Shown: positions 29,440 to 41,800 of the stretch, one piece after another
How positions within the stretch are numbered: the first letter of the stretch is position 1
How the letters are laid out: every line of letters begins with the position of its first letter
Source of the DNA: Flectonema sp. DT1601
Lineage: Eukaryota > Euglenozoa > Diplonemea > Diplonemida > Diplonemidae
Assembly (NCBI GenBank): GCA_964019425.1
Contig: OZ025827.1
Location: forward strand, 1-64,000
Length of the DNA: 64,000 nt
Direction of reading: 5' to 3'
Notes under the pieces: model-generated
What the model saw: only the letters and a program-made list of their open reading frames with translations
The model's database searches: none
Told to the model about the DNA's origin: nothing
Translations under genes and position numbers: made by a program

Positions 29440-31712
29440 GAAAAATTTCATACTCAAAAAACTACCATTTTACAGCGTACTTTCATACTTTCTTATAAAA
29501 ATACACCAAGTTTTTTCCCCCAGAATCCACCATCTTTTTTATATCCAAAGTTGTTATACTCCAAATTTTTTATACACCATGTTATTTATGGTTACAGTAT
29601 GTAGGTCGCAGTCCAGGACTACTACCCCCCCTATATTGGGCACACCCCGGACCCTCCCTAGGGTGGTTTAACTGTTGTTGTTCGATTTTGTACGTAAAAT
29701 ACAAATATATTGTATCATAAACAACATAACGATAATTTAACATTAGTTCTGAGATACAGTGACTAAAGGTAACGTTTGTGTAGGTATAAATGCCCCGTGT
29801 ACCCCCCACATTTTCTATTTTGGAACACCTGAGGGACGAAAAAAGAAATAACATTTTAGAGCGGAAACGTTGAAGATTGACTACTAACAAGCGATCGAAC
29901 AGTGTATTCTTGCAAAAGCTCACATGAAGAGTGGAAATGTATGCCACGGCTACTCACAATTCCTAAAACATATCATCGAAGATCACACCTCCACAGTATT
30001 GGAGCTCAATCACTAAATAAAACAAAAAGTAAGGAAAAGTACGCTTAAGGTCAGGTGTAGGCTGAAAACAAAAAATTGAGAGTCTTTTGGGAGACTATTG
30101 TTTGTCTCTCACCGATAGAGAAATGGTGGTTGTGTACCAAGAGCCACAACTGAGAAGAATTCATGCGATGACATCATCTCACAGAGTAAGAATGTAAGCG
30201 CTCATGAATTTCGTCAGGTGTTCAGCTGCTGATATAATTCGTTTCTTTTATGTGTTATGTAACTTGTTAGTGTTCCTGGACGCCAAACGCTATCACGCGG
30301 CAAGAAATCCGACAACTGACCAGTTAGAGTCTCTAACTAGTACAGATTCTCCCTTCGAATTGATATCGTAAGGGTCAGTCGCAAAACTGCCAGTGGTTAG
30401 AGCTGAGCTTCTGTTGGTTATTATTATCTACGTTTGGGTGCCAATACAGGTGCTGCTCTATCGCGATGGGTCCACTGAAGTACTAACTGTTACATTACTT
30501 TTCAGCGCACAGAAAAATGTGCTTGGAAAGTTGTGCAATAAATGCATGATGATTTAAGAAGTACAAGAAGAAGCTAAAGAAGTTCACACAAAGTCGGAGC
30601 ACAAAATAAAATGATCCTTTTCGAAATTCGGGGATACACAAATAAAGAACTTGTCACCAATGTTTCACAACTCAGAAAAACTTGCTGTGTCAAAGACGTT
30701 GCCCACAACTGTAAAACAGCAAATGGAGGGAGTGCGAAACTCCACTTAATCTACTATCTTGACAATCTGATTAATTGTTTGATCAGTCTTTCTGAATAGC
30801 GAACTTGTGACTGAAGTGTTTCTCACCTCCGCCACACACTGGTGGTTAAACTAAAATTAGTAAATGTGATACCAGTTGAATGTAATTGTTCACTTGTTTG
30901 TTTCTGTCTGCTTGGTTGGTTGTTTGTTTCTGCATTTTTTTTTTTTTTTTTCTCGTTGACTTGGTTCGTTGTCTATAATATTTCTCTAAATGTCAGGATA
31001 GCCAATAAAATGGCTCTCACTGGTAAGACTGTGTGAGACTTCACTGCTTGCAACAGAAAGTCTTTTATAAAAGAATTGGAAGACATAACTTACGCACTAT
31101 CATTCGGCGCCTCCAAAATAAAACGTCAGTACGAAGATTTGAACATTTTAAAAAATTGAATAAGCAGTAAATAAAAAGGAAACAAACAGAGGAGAACATT
31201 GCTTGGAAACTGACACTGATAAGGACAGTGATAATTATGATAAAGTACAACAGAAAGATACTCGAATACTGATAACAACAAACAACCGAAACGTGATTGG
31301 TATCCAATCAAATCATTGTCATCGTAACATAATGGACTAACAGTAAGCTTGTGCTAGAATATAAATTCTTGGCCGTAACAGACAGACAACAATCAGTAAG
31401 GAAGTAATAAACGGATAAAACCAAAACAGAAAGAACACTTCAGTGATGCCGATTGCCGAGAGTAAAAGCTTGACGTTCCATTCCCGACGATCAGCAACAA
31501 TCTGAAAAGCGTCATTTTAATCACCCCAACGGAACGATATTTAAAATATTTAAGGGAGGGAAGAAATAAAAAAAAATCAGCTACATAAGACCATAAATAG
31601 AGAGGAAGTAAATAATAAGAGGAAGGGATGGCACAAGGCCAATCGCAATCACTAATAGTGTTTGCGAGTAAGAAGAGCAAAGGGAGCCAAAACAAAGAAT
31701 AATAAGTGATAA
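29440..31712. other. intergenic stretch, no gene supported
   Basis: It holds only short hydrophobic or low-complexity frames. 31393-31712 is probably the 3' UTR of the EGF-like gene upstream on the minus strand. No tRNA or rRNA was recognised. Confidence 0.5.
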
Positions 31713-32775
31713 TTAATGATTCGAAAACGTGAACACACTATCATTGAAAGCATGTCGACCGAGGGGTGATTCCTCCTTGGCTGACACGTAACCGACGACA
31801 TTAATTTTTTGTCGTTATATGTTCAGGATTGAAGAGAGTTGTTTGTTATAATTTATGGAAGTTAAATTAAATTAACTACCTTTAGATACCTTCGGAGTCA
31901 GGTCCATTGTTGATTGCATTTTGGTTCTCCTCAGAGTCGGGACCATTACACTGCTGTCCATTTTCCAGGTCGTTTGATGGTTTTGATTTGCTTAAGCCGC
32001 TCAGGAAATAAATAATAAAAATGATAATCGCCAAACCACCAACTGATCCGATTACAATTCCAACAATCGCACCGTCACTGAGATCATCATTTCCCGAAGG
32101 CGGAGTACATGTGTCAAGAACTTCGACAAGAGTACCGACATTTATCGTGTACATTTCTTGACACAAGATTGGTTGGCAAAGACCACCGATGGAGAAAACT
32201 TCCCTTTGACCCACACTGATAGGACAACTACCACTTCCTGAGTAAGTATCAGAAACTGAAATACCTCCAACTGTGGCTACCGTTTGAGAAGCTTGCATTG
32301 CTGTCACAATATTTACAGACTTCGCAATATCAACGTCTACATCATCCATCACTGCCAACATGTGTACAGAACCACATTTAAGAATAATCCTGATAGTAAT
32401 TCCGATGCCGTATATTCTTCTAAAATCAGTTTCGAGCGTCGCCGTAAACCCTGCCGGTAAACTGGTGCAATTCAGATTGTCCCATGTAAACTCTATAACA
32501 ACACGAACTCTTGGTGGGTTCGGGTTGCTGGCTTCTCTGCAAACGGTTGCGCCGTGGAGCACATATCCATTTGTACAGCTACAGAACCCAAGTTGACAGG
32601 TAACACCTGCAGGTGCAATAGAGGGGCTGTTTGCTATGCAATCACTGTCCACGGAACACCATTCTGAAATGATCTCCGAGTTCCCATTATCATCAGGCGC
32701 TTGACCGGCGGACAACACAACAGCAATAATCATTACACATATGTAACGAAAAGGCAACATTTTTGGATAGTTCAT
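31713..32775 (-). CDS. small single-pass membrane protein with one EGF-like motif
   Basis: Two exons: 31890-32775 and 31713-31780, joined across a 109-base intron (donor GTATCT, acceptor GTGTCAG). The phases match and give 317 residues. The start at 32775 is chosen because a pyrimidine-rich acceptor (TTCTCCATTCAG) ends at 32786, just upstream. Features: a signal peptide (about 1-28), an EGF-like Cys cluster (about 38-80; CQLGFCSCTNGYVLHG), a beta-rich ectodomain, one TM helix (about 235-260; IVGIVIGSVGGLAIIIFIIYF) and a short acidic tail that the second exon extends. It lies only about 50 bases downstream of the previous gene's stop. It is probably a plasma-membrane surface protein. Confidence 0.75.
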
Positions 32776-32785
32776 TTGGTAATAA

Positions 32786-32804
32786 CTGAATGGAGAATAA
32801 AATT
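32786..32804 (-). promoter_or_regulatory. splice-acceptor tract in a 50-base intergenic gap
   Basis: ATTTTATTCTCCATTCAG on the minus strand lies between the TAG of one gene (32825) and the ATG of the next (32775). With so little room for a promoter, it suggests a trans-splice acceptor in a polycistronic transcript. This is inference; an RNA 5'-end map would settle it. Confidence 0.55.
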
Positions 32805-32824
32805 TCAGCAAATGTGATAAGCCA

Positions 32825-34001
32825 CTACTGCAATTCAGAGTTAGTAATAAAGAACTCTAATAATAATGAAAACGACAACAGGGTAAATGAACCTTTTTGA
32901 ACCAAGGTGCACTTGACTGCTGATGGAAGACGAAAAGAGAGAGGGAAGTCGCACACACTAAAGCGGTTTGTAAAAACAGCTTCGAGTCTAAAACAGAAAA
33001 CTAATATTGATACAACTTCATGAAGCAAACAAGATTCAGAGGTACAGTGCACTTCTCCTGACAGCATACTTTTCGCAGAGTATCAGCCTGAAGACCTCTT
33101 CAATGAATCCAAACACTAAGGATGGATTCGTCAACCACTCGGATTCCAGCTGCGACAAAAGGACAACCTGAGTAATCTCATTCTGCACACAATAATCGAG
33201 TAAAGCTTTGAGCATTGAGAAGGTATAGGAACATGGCTGCTTCTCATTCAAAGACTGTTTTCCCTTTGCACCTTTCAGTTCTCGAACCACAATGTAACCT
33301 CTGCTGACTTCTAGTGGATCGAAGAGATTGTAACACGCGCGGACAGTTGCTTTCCAGCGTTCCATTTTCCCGATGTCTCTGACCTCGACCATATTCAGGC
33401 CACAACAATATTCATTAATTGTATTCATCAAATCGTAATAATCAATCGCATCACCTCCTTTATTAGCCATCATGTAGTGAAGTACTTTGTTTGTGAAATC
33501 CGAATTGCGCACTTCCAAGGCGTGTAGTGCGTCTCTGAAAGCAACATCAGAGAGCTGCTTAGTCATCGGGTCTACGTATTGAGTTATCGTCTGAGTGACT
33601 GAGTACAAGTTTTCCTGCTCTAAGAAACCTTTCGACAGAAGTCTCCTGCAGTTCAAACGCTCATTGGCACCGAGAACATCCGCCAGCCAGGTCTTTCTTG
33701 GAACAAAGTATGTGTCGGCATCTGAGTCCTGTTTGTTTTATTTTTTCCCAGTTGTGCACAAACAAATCAAAAGTGTGTATAAAAAAGTAAAAGGTGAAGT
33801 TGCCGATTATTCCATTTAAGATTAGTTAGACTGACTTATGCCTTTGAAACCCCCCCTAGCTATGACATCACCATCTACTCCATCATTATGCAGATCCAGC
33901 TATCAACTTACTACGCTGATTCTAAGACAGAAACATACCTCCGCTGGATCGCCGCACGGTACAAAAAGTAAATATGGACTGCCACAGCGAAGATTTTCCA
34001 T
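32825..34001 (-). CDS. EF-hand-like helical protein, three exons
   Basis: Exons are 33939-34001, 33070-33728 and 32825-32987. The introns are 210 and 82 bases, with donors GTATGTTT and GTATGC and acceptors AACAAACAG and CTGTTTTAG. Phases match at both joins and give 294 residues starting MENLRCGSPYLLFVPCGDPAE. The protein is mostly helical. TVRACYNLFDPLEVSRGYIV looks like an EF-hand of the calcineurin B or recoverin type with a weak Ca loop. That assignment is tentative. There is no signal peptide or TM segment, so it is likely cytosolic. The last exon is unusually hydrophobic (LLSFSLLLEFFI). The next gene starts about 50 bases on. Confidence 0.7.
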
Positions 34002-34993
34002 TACGAGTTTCCTGTTTTTGTTTCCTTCTTTCTACTACTGACAACAGACTTGTTTGCAATATGAGTAAACATACTGATTGCACTTCGTGCTACTCTTACT
34101 GCTCGGGAAATGACTGTTTTTGCATGCCAGTGTAATGTAGTAGGGTTCCATATTTATTTATTTATTCTTTCTTTCTGGCTGTAAGAAGTATTGATAATTG
34201 GACCAACTGGCAGCATAGTACGCAATTGCAGAATAAAATCCCACTGGTGACGAACACCTCTTTTTGTTGAGCACATCTTGCTTAACAGTCATAAGTTTAC
34301 ATAATAAATATCAAAACTTGTCTGAAGGAACCAATGTAGTAAAAACCTTCAAGGCAGGGCTGGCCCTGCAAATAGTCATACAGTGCTAGTGGTAAAAAGA
34401 AAAGAGATTTTCGCTATTGAGGCGCCTGATAATGCCATTTTCATTATTCGCCAGAAGTGATGTTTTTGTTTTTCGCTGTTCACTGGAAGTGATAATTTCT
34501 TTTCGCCGTTAGTAAAAGAATATTTTCTTTTTCGTCATTCGCTTGAAAAATATTTTTTTCGCTGTTCACCAGAGGTTAGAACTTTACTCGGCGTAACTGG
34601 AATTGACGCGTTGGAAGTGACAGCGTACTGATTGAATTCTACAGATCTGATATGTAAAACATCAACACAGAAACTCTTCAGACAGTACTGCGTGTGTTAG
34701 TGAGGATAGAGATCTTTAACAGATAAAAACCGTCACTTCAACATCACACAGACGTTATCTCAACCTCCGTGCGCGCTTTAGGTGCGAGTGTTATCTTCCT
34801 CATCTCGGTTGGTGAGCTGGTGACAGTTCTCTTAGTACGTTTAGACACTAAACACTACCTGCAAAGAGCCCCTCGGAGGCAAACTATCCGAACTTGAGCT
34901 GAAGAAAGGGAATTTCGGTCCCTTATTTTACAATCCCGGAAACTAAAATAGAAAAACATTGTACTGCTGCAGTTGTATTTAATAGCGAGTGTA
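34002..34993. other. intergenic stretch with a decayed repeat
   Basis: 34430-34580 holds about four diverged ~30-base units, each starting TTTTCGC/TTTTCGT and containing a TTCRC-type core. Nothing else recognisable. Confidence 0.55.
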
Positions 34994-36076
34994 TCAAATG
35001 CTCGGCTTCCAGAAATCGGAAACTAAATCCCCCAAAGACTTCTTGTGTTTCTCAATGTTCACTTCTAGTGTAGTTATAATATTACTATTTTTAGCTTTTC
35101 GTACGAGAATAATATTTATTCTGGATACTTTCTCACTACTATCGAGTTCTTTGCGCGCTTCTCTTATCGGCCAGTCAAGGGCCTCATTCAAATGGCTAAC
35201 GAACTCACGACCGTTTCCTTGTTTCCTAAAAGTAGCAGCATTTTCTATATAGCTAGAAACGTAGTCGGAAAGTTGTGTATATTCATAAGAAACATCAGCC
35301 CCAAAAAGACAAGCAACAGAGTGTGTGAGGTAGTGGATTAGTAATTTCAGATATTCTTCGTGCTCAAAATGTTTGAAAGGAATAAACCTTGTCTGGTAGA
35401 CAAGCACAGTGCTGTTTTTCTTTGAGTAAAACTGCTCAGCACCTTTAAATTCATCTTCAGAAACTGGTCCTTCAGCTCCTATGTCAGAAGTTAATATGAT
35501 GACAGCGTTCGTGAGTGCCTTCTCTGGTTTGTCAGGCACAGAAATTGGATATCTGTTTACAATGCGCAATACAATTTCAGAAGTCTCAGGAAAACGATTG
35601 ATGTCATCCATAAGAATTACAATGTGTGAACACTTTTCAAGCTTCCTATAAATAAGAGCTTCCACTTCTTTAAGAGATTTTCCTTCCAGTGAAACAGCAA
35701 GCAACGCATCAGTTCCATCACCTTTAGAGAAACCTTTTCCTATGGTGCTTGCCAAAAAGGATTTGCCAACTCCATTGGCACCGGCAAAGTGAAACGTTGG
35801 AGCTGTTGTACTCTCCCCTTTCTGCAAAAGCTGAAAGTGTTTCTCCAACGTGGGCAACACAGCTGATACCGCTTTCTTCTGCCCAACAATATTTCTCTTT
35901 ATCCCGAGCTCTATTTTTCGCAAGACGTTCAGATTCACCGAACACGATGACCAACTAAAACCCCAACTCCACGAGTTTTCATTTAAACAGACTTTCACAT
36001 TGGGTACTATAGTCGTACTACTTACATGATGAATCCCCAATGTGAAGACTACAATAAAGACATGAAGGATGTTCAT
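34994..36076 (-). CDS. secreted/ER torsin- or Clp-type AAA+ ATPase
   Basis: A 360-residue, single-exon protein. The signal peptide is clear (MNILHVFIVVFTLGIHHVSS), so it enters the secretory pathway. Walker A is GANGVGKS (99-106), Walker B IVILMDDIN (about 152-160) and sensor 1 IILTSDIG (about 193-200). Lone AAA+ domains of Clp type behind a signal peptide are typical of torsins, which act in the ER/nuclear-envelope lumen and remodel protein or lipid complexes with membrane cofactors. The QKKAV helix before Walker A also fits. Walker B has Asp-Asp where active Clp enzymes have Asp-Glu, so hydrolysis may be weak. The stop is TGA. Confidence 0.75.
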   Translation of the reverse strand: MNILHVFIVVFTLGIHHVSSTTIVPNVKVCLNENSWSWGFSWSSCSVNLNVLRKIELGIKRNIVGQKKAVSAVLPTLEKHFQLLQKGESTTAPTFHFAGANGVGKSFLASTIGKGFSKGDGTDALLAVSLEGKSLKEVEALIYRKLEKCSHIVILMDDINRFPETSEIVLRIVNRYPISVPDKPEKALTNAVIILTSDIGAEGPVSEDEFKGAEQFYSKKNSTVLVYQTRFIPFKHFEHEEYLKLLIHYLTHSVACLFGADVSYEYTQLSDYVSSYIENAATFRKQGNGREFVSHLNEALDWPIREARKELDSSEKVSRINIILVRKAKNSNIITTLEVNIEKHKKSLGDLVSDFWKPSI

Positions 36077-36438
36077 TGTTGTTGTTTATTTCTGAAGTAA
36101 GTGGTAAGAATGAATACTCCTCACGTTATTTTACTGTAGAAGTCAGTAATAGGACATTAGTACCGTTCTGTTTGAGAAGTTGTTGTTATCGTCATCTTTT
36201 TATTAATTCAAAAAAAATATAAAGCACCTGAGAGAAGACGCAATGTAAATCAATAAGGGAATAAACAAAACGTCAGCATATCAATTAGTCGCCGGTAGAC
36301 GACTCTCAGTGAAGTGAATTAAATAAGCGACACCTTCTTTGTCTTTTTTGTTGTTCACAAGATGATGTCAATTGAATAACGAGCAACTATTAAGTTGTAA
36401 CAAATAATGTACAAATCAATTCACTGCTGTGTAAGAAG

Positions 36439-37893
36439 TTATGTGTCGTGGCTACAGTTGTCTTGTAGCGAAGTTGATGTCAACGTCTGTTCTTTAATTA
36501 AAACTCTACGAGCGTAATCCAACTTCCAGTCATTTGATATCAACAAATCCGAGAGAGAAGGTTCCTTCTTCTCGTCAGCTCTGCGCTCGTGTTCGCTGGT
36601 TTTTATTGTTTCCATCAGCAGCTGTTTAATTGCTGTCGGATCTTCTTCGAGTTCTCTACGTCGACGTTGTTCCTGTGATTCGTGTTTTTAATCTAACTTC
36701 TCGACCAGTTTTTCTTTATTAAGTTCACACATGAAAATGAGAAATTAATACCAACATGCGAACGGTCTCTTCGTTTGCATCTTCGGGCCATTCCTCGTTG
36801 TTCATCATTTCAGGATGTTTCTCTGCGTACTCTTTACAGAATTGTTTAAAAGATTCCAACTCTGGCATCACGAAATCTGTCGGAATATCTTTCGGAGACA
36901 TCTCCTGAGCGGCGGCAGTGCTTTTTAAATTATCTTGCTCAAGACTTCTCTTTGCTTCTTCTTTTGCTTTTCTCTTAAGCAGCTTCCTTTCCTTCTCTTC
37001 ACAGCGCCATTTGTCTTCCTCCAGCTTTATTTGCTGTTCCGAATTATTCGCTTCTTCCTGCTGTTTTTCGTCAACTTGTGGCTGTTGCAGCTTCTCTTCT
37101 TTTTCAGCAGCAACAGGAAAGTGATTATCGTGTGTTTCTGTGTTTATTTAATAAAATAGTTCACGAAATGAAATATAATATTAGACTGTTCATCTTATCA
37201 AATAGAAACATAAACAACATTACGAAGTCAACGAAACATACTTTCAACTGGAGAACGAGGATCACCGTTATCTGGAAGTGTAGTTTCTGAAGCTTGCGCA
37301 GGTACGATAATGTACTCCTCTTCCTCTTCTGTTGCGTCAGCTTCCGTAAAGTCTTCTTCAACTAAAAGACGAAGTTCCAACCAACTACCGTCACGTAAGA
37401 AGTTGTCTACTTCTTTCAAAGTGTTAGTTACGTTGCCGTTAATTTCCCGAATTATCATTCCCGTTTGCAGTTTTGCTCTGGCTGCTGCAAACCCCGGGTA
37501 CACCCGAGTGATCTCAGTAGTGTTATTGCTAAAGAATAGTCCGAGTTTCTCACTTGTAGAACCCCGAGAAACAACAAACTTTCGTTTGCGTTTTGAAATT
37601 GTGACGAAGGTCTCTGCAGCTGCCTCTCGGGGACTCGCAGAGTCACTTGATGGCGGAGTTACGGCGACAGCGTCACATGGATCGACGTGAGTTTCACTTT
37701 TAAATTCCTTCGCCGCCTGTTCAACCGCCTTTCCTGCTTCTACACCCCTGTCTTCAGCGACTTTCAAATCTTTCTTCGCTTCTTCAACTTTTTTCATTAA
37801 TCTCGCTACTTCTAATTCGATCGTCAGCTTTTCATTCCGCAGCTTCTCTTCTTCCTCATTCGTTTTCAGCTTTAGTTTCATCCATTCATCCAT
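36439..37893 (-). CDS. coiled-coil plus PDZ-like protein, three exons
   Basis: Exons are 37242-37893, 36752-37137 and 36439-36672. The introns are 104 and 79 bases (donors GTATGTTT and GTATTA, acceptors AAACACAG and AATCACAG). Phases match and give 423 residues. Order: coiled coil (about 5-65), a Ser-rich linker, and a PDZ-like fold (about 105-180; GLFFSNNTTEITRVYPGFAA, then GMIIREINGN). A long Glu/Lys/Gln coiled coil (exon 2) and a charged C-terminal helix follow. An upstream in-frame ATG at 38097 would add 68 residues with a hydrophobic stretch, but a strong acceptor (TTTTCCATCAG) lies just before the chosen start. It is probably a scaffold protein. Confidence 0.7.
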
Positions 37894-38097
37894 CCTCGTG
37901 TATTGCTGATGGAAAATAGTAGTTAAGTTGCTGCAGATATTCTTATAAAGAGAAGGTACTCTCTTCTGTTCAACAAGAATGATGTTTGTGAGGAAGCTGT
38001 GAAAAGAAACGAGAAGTAATAAACTCACGTAACTCACACACAGGGAATGCATGCGGACCCATTTAAGGGCACTCAAGTAAGTAACTTTTTGATCCAC

Positions 38098-38896
38098 AAA
38101 GTAACTCGAAAATCCTAAATGAATGATCCCCTGAATAATATCAATGTTTTACTTCTATATAACCATTCAATTGGTTGAGGGATTGGTAACCATAAAGTAG
38201 TCAACTCGAAAGGAGAACAGAACTACCTCGAAAATGTAAAAAATAATAAACAAAAAGAATAAAAACTGACGTTAACAAAACCAACCATTAGGAACCATTA
38301 ATTGTCGCGCGGATAGAGACGACGGCGGTGCGAGATGATTGCTGAGGGACATCTCAAAGTTCTAACACTGAGAGTGGTCAGACTCTGCTAAATAATTTAA
38401 CACGTTAAGGTATTCATTTGACTACTAAATACAACGAGGAGTAATATTTAATAAAAACAAATATTAATAAGTTCCGCAACAATTTTCACAAAACAGATGT
38501 CAAAACAAACCAAAAGAAAAGGGGTACACTGAGTGGGTAAAACTACATCTATGTAACGAATAATTGATATCAAAAGATTCTCTTTGAAGTTCACTTCGTA
38601 TCAACACAGCAATTGAAAAGTTTTATAACAATTTCTGTCGCACTATTTTGAAGCGAAGACTAAGTATTCGGATCTTCACCGAGTTCGACGACAGCAGTGC
38701 GCCATCTGACAATGAACTGTTGCGTTGGTAAAAAGAAAACAAGTTTCTTATTTTTTAATTACTCATCGATTGCAGTAAACGTTTGGATTGGACTGCTGGA
38801 AATTTCGACTTTCGCAACACACATCTCTGAGTTTGAATTAAATTAGAAATAGTTCATTCACTAAATAAGTTAATAACAGTGATGAGACTAAGAAGT
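38098..38896. other. intergenic stretch, nothing recognised
   Basis: AT-rich, with two slightly GC-richer islands (38308-38395 and 38650-38720) that hold no ORF. Presumably the 3' UTR of the giant gene and the leader of the next one. Confidence 0.5.
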
Positions 38897-41800
38897 TCAG
38901 ACTCTAACTCTCACATCAGGTGCGCCATCAGAACTGTGTCCGAGACTAGACCCCATAACTGGAGAAGTGTTCCCTGTGGGATCTTCCATCTTAGTGCGTG
39001 CTTCTGTAGCTGCTAACTTGTCGGTGACCATTCCTTTTACCATCTGCTGGTAGTACTGCTGAACATCACCAGGCTTGGTTCTATCTCCCCTCCTCGATTC
39101 GAAGTCAGTGTACTGTGATTTTGAGTCGTCCAACGTATGGTGATCGTCTCTAACTTCAGGAGTTACTTTGCTCCCCCGTTCAGAGTTGTTTACATAAACC
39201 TTTTGAGGTGTGGTATCTTTCTTAAAGGTTTCTGGAGCATTATGAGCATACTCTGGAGAAAGCGGGGAAGCAGATGAAAAGCTACGCGTACCGAAATTGC
39301 TTCGCGTTTCATGAGCATCACCATGCAACAAGGCATCCATACCATTCGTTCTTCTTGTTGATTTTTGCGCGTCATCATATGTCTCGCCAGAAACAAATGC
39401 CTGCCTTCCTGTTCCATCATCAGCAAGCTCACGAAGTTCATCGTGTCGCTCTGCTAAATCTAATTGTCTAACTCGTTGTTGAATTGTTTGACCTTGAGTC
39501 TTTTCTATTTCAAGAAGCAATTCCTGTTCCCTCTTACGTTCCCTCATTCTTCGAGCTGCCTCCCGTTCTGCAACCCCAAGCTGAAGAGCATGGCTCTTCT
39601 TAGCACGTTCCAACTGCTTTTGTTTTTCTTTCTTATTCTTCTCGTCATCCATCTGGCGTTCTAGATTGCGTTTGCTGCGTTCTAATCCGCGTGCGTCTTC
39701 CCGTTGCTGTTCCTGAATTAATTGTTTAGCGAGTCCAAGTTTCATATGAGCGAGGCTCTCTTTGAGATACTTCGCGCGCTCGGTTTCGTGAACAGGGTCG
39801 TGGTCGTCATCGACAATCTCCCGTTCAGGAAGGTTATCTTCGACATCGCCCTCGGCATCATTCGACTTGACACCAGCTCTGGCTTCCTTCAGTGTCGGTG
39901 CTATCGGTGGCTCTACTTCCAGTTGCTCTTTCAATATCCCTGCATTGCCACACAACTTCTGAAGGTCAGCCAACTCCTCATCTGCTGAGAGCAGCCTTTC
40001 CTGCACAGCGACTTCATTCTTTCGATGTTCCTTCTTCGTGTCTAGTTTTTTGCGGAGTTTTCTCGCGAGCACCATCAAAAATATAACACAAATACAAAGT
40101 ACCATAGCGATAATAATTACCCACAGAAGTAAAGATGAATTATCATCAGCCTCTTGTTTCAGCTTGCAGTAGGCAGGAGCAAGTTCGTATGGTTTGGTTT
40201 GGTTTCCAGAGACGGCCAATTGATCGTCGGGATCATCAATCCACTCGCAGGTGGGGTCCTCGCCGCAGCTAGCTGGATTTTCCAACTTCCCGCAGTCCGT
40301 TCGTACGCAGGTCGCACCAGATGTTCCGCTGTCAGGTCGGCAGATTTTGTCGACGCACGAAAAGGATCTTGTCGTGCAATATTTGTACGTACACTTTCCA
40401 GTAGTTTCTTCCCAATCACAATGTGTAACTTTTTCAGTACAAGAATTCTTATTTAGAAATGGACAGTCATTCTTAACTACGCAGGTAGCTGTTTTCGCAA
40501 CAGCTTTGTCTCCAGTTGATGGAAGTACGCAATGACATTCCCAGTCACCGACTGACTGCTCTGTTGGGTTCGGATCAAAGCATCGCTGTGAAGCACACAA
40601 GTCTTTTATGTTACACTCATTGTAGTCGCATTGAGCTGGTTTACCCAAACTTGTTCCATTAAATGGAGTTATGCATTCACACTGCCAGTCATTGCTATCC
40701 GTGTTGTTACAAGTCTGCATAGCGTTTGTACAAATACTGCTACTGTTATCACATGCCCCACTCCATGAACACTGAGCAACTGCTCTGACATTCGTTCCAG
40801 TACCTGCCCCAACACATTTACAATACCAATCATCCCGAGAAGTAAAACTAGGGTTGTCATCACGACATTCCTGACCAACAGCCATACAGATGTCGCGGTT
40901 TGCTGGAATATTACACTCATTGTTATCACACTCCGCTGCCATTTCTAAAGCCGATCCAACAGATGGGGGAAGACACAAACATTCGAAATACCCGCCGCCG
41001 ATGTCATTACAAGTCTGAGATTTAAGAGTGCACACGTCAGAACTGTTGACGCAGATCCCAATCTGCTGACAATCTGCTGGTCGAGCAACGTCACTTCCAG
41101 TTGATGGTGCTACACATCGACACTCCCAATCATTTTGTGATGTGATAGAAGGATTCGGATCTACGCACTCCTGAGCTGCTTTATTGCAGACTGATGAAAC
41201 GTTCAGAATTTTACATTCGTCGTAGTCGCAACTCCCCGGTGCCATTATTCCGTAAGTTCCAAGCAAGGGAGGAACACACATACATCTCCAGTCCATATCG
41301 CTCGTCAAGTCAGGGTCGTTACAACTCTGTTGAACTGATTCGCAAACATTAGCATTGGCGATGCATTCACCCACGTGATTGCAGGTGGCTGTCATAGCAA
41401 CACTACTTCCCGTTGCCGGAGCAACACAATTGCAGGTCCAATCGCCTCTCACGTTGAAGTCACTATCAAGACATGTTTGACCGACTTGCCTGCAAACATC
41501 GGTATTATTTGTGAGCGAACATTCATCGAGAGAACACAATGCTGCACGTGCGATTGCTGTCCCGTTCTCTGGCGTCGGGCAGGTGCACGTCCAATCATCG
41601 CTAATTGTGTTGTCTGGATCATTGCACGTCTGACCCACATCTTCACACTTTTTTTTGTTATCATTCAACAAACATTCATCCAAAGTACAGTCACCCAATC
41701 CCATTGAACCAGTTGAACCTGTGTAAGGTGGGACACATGAACAACCCCAACCTGGCATCATATCTTCGCAAGACTGACCAGCTGCATTACACGTCGCTTC

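Noticed and set aside
29582-29947. 121-codon minus-strand ORF
   Set aside because: Mixed hydrophobic and low-complexity composition, no domain, and a bordering C-rich repeat; not supported as a gene.
31393-31695. 100-codon minus-strand ORF after the EGF-like gene
   Set aside because: It lies in the expected 3' UTR and has no coding character.
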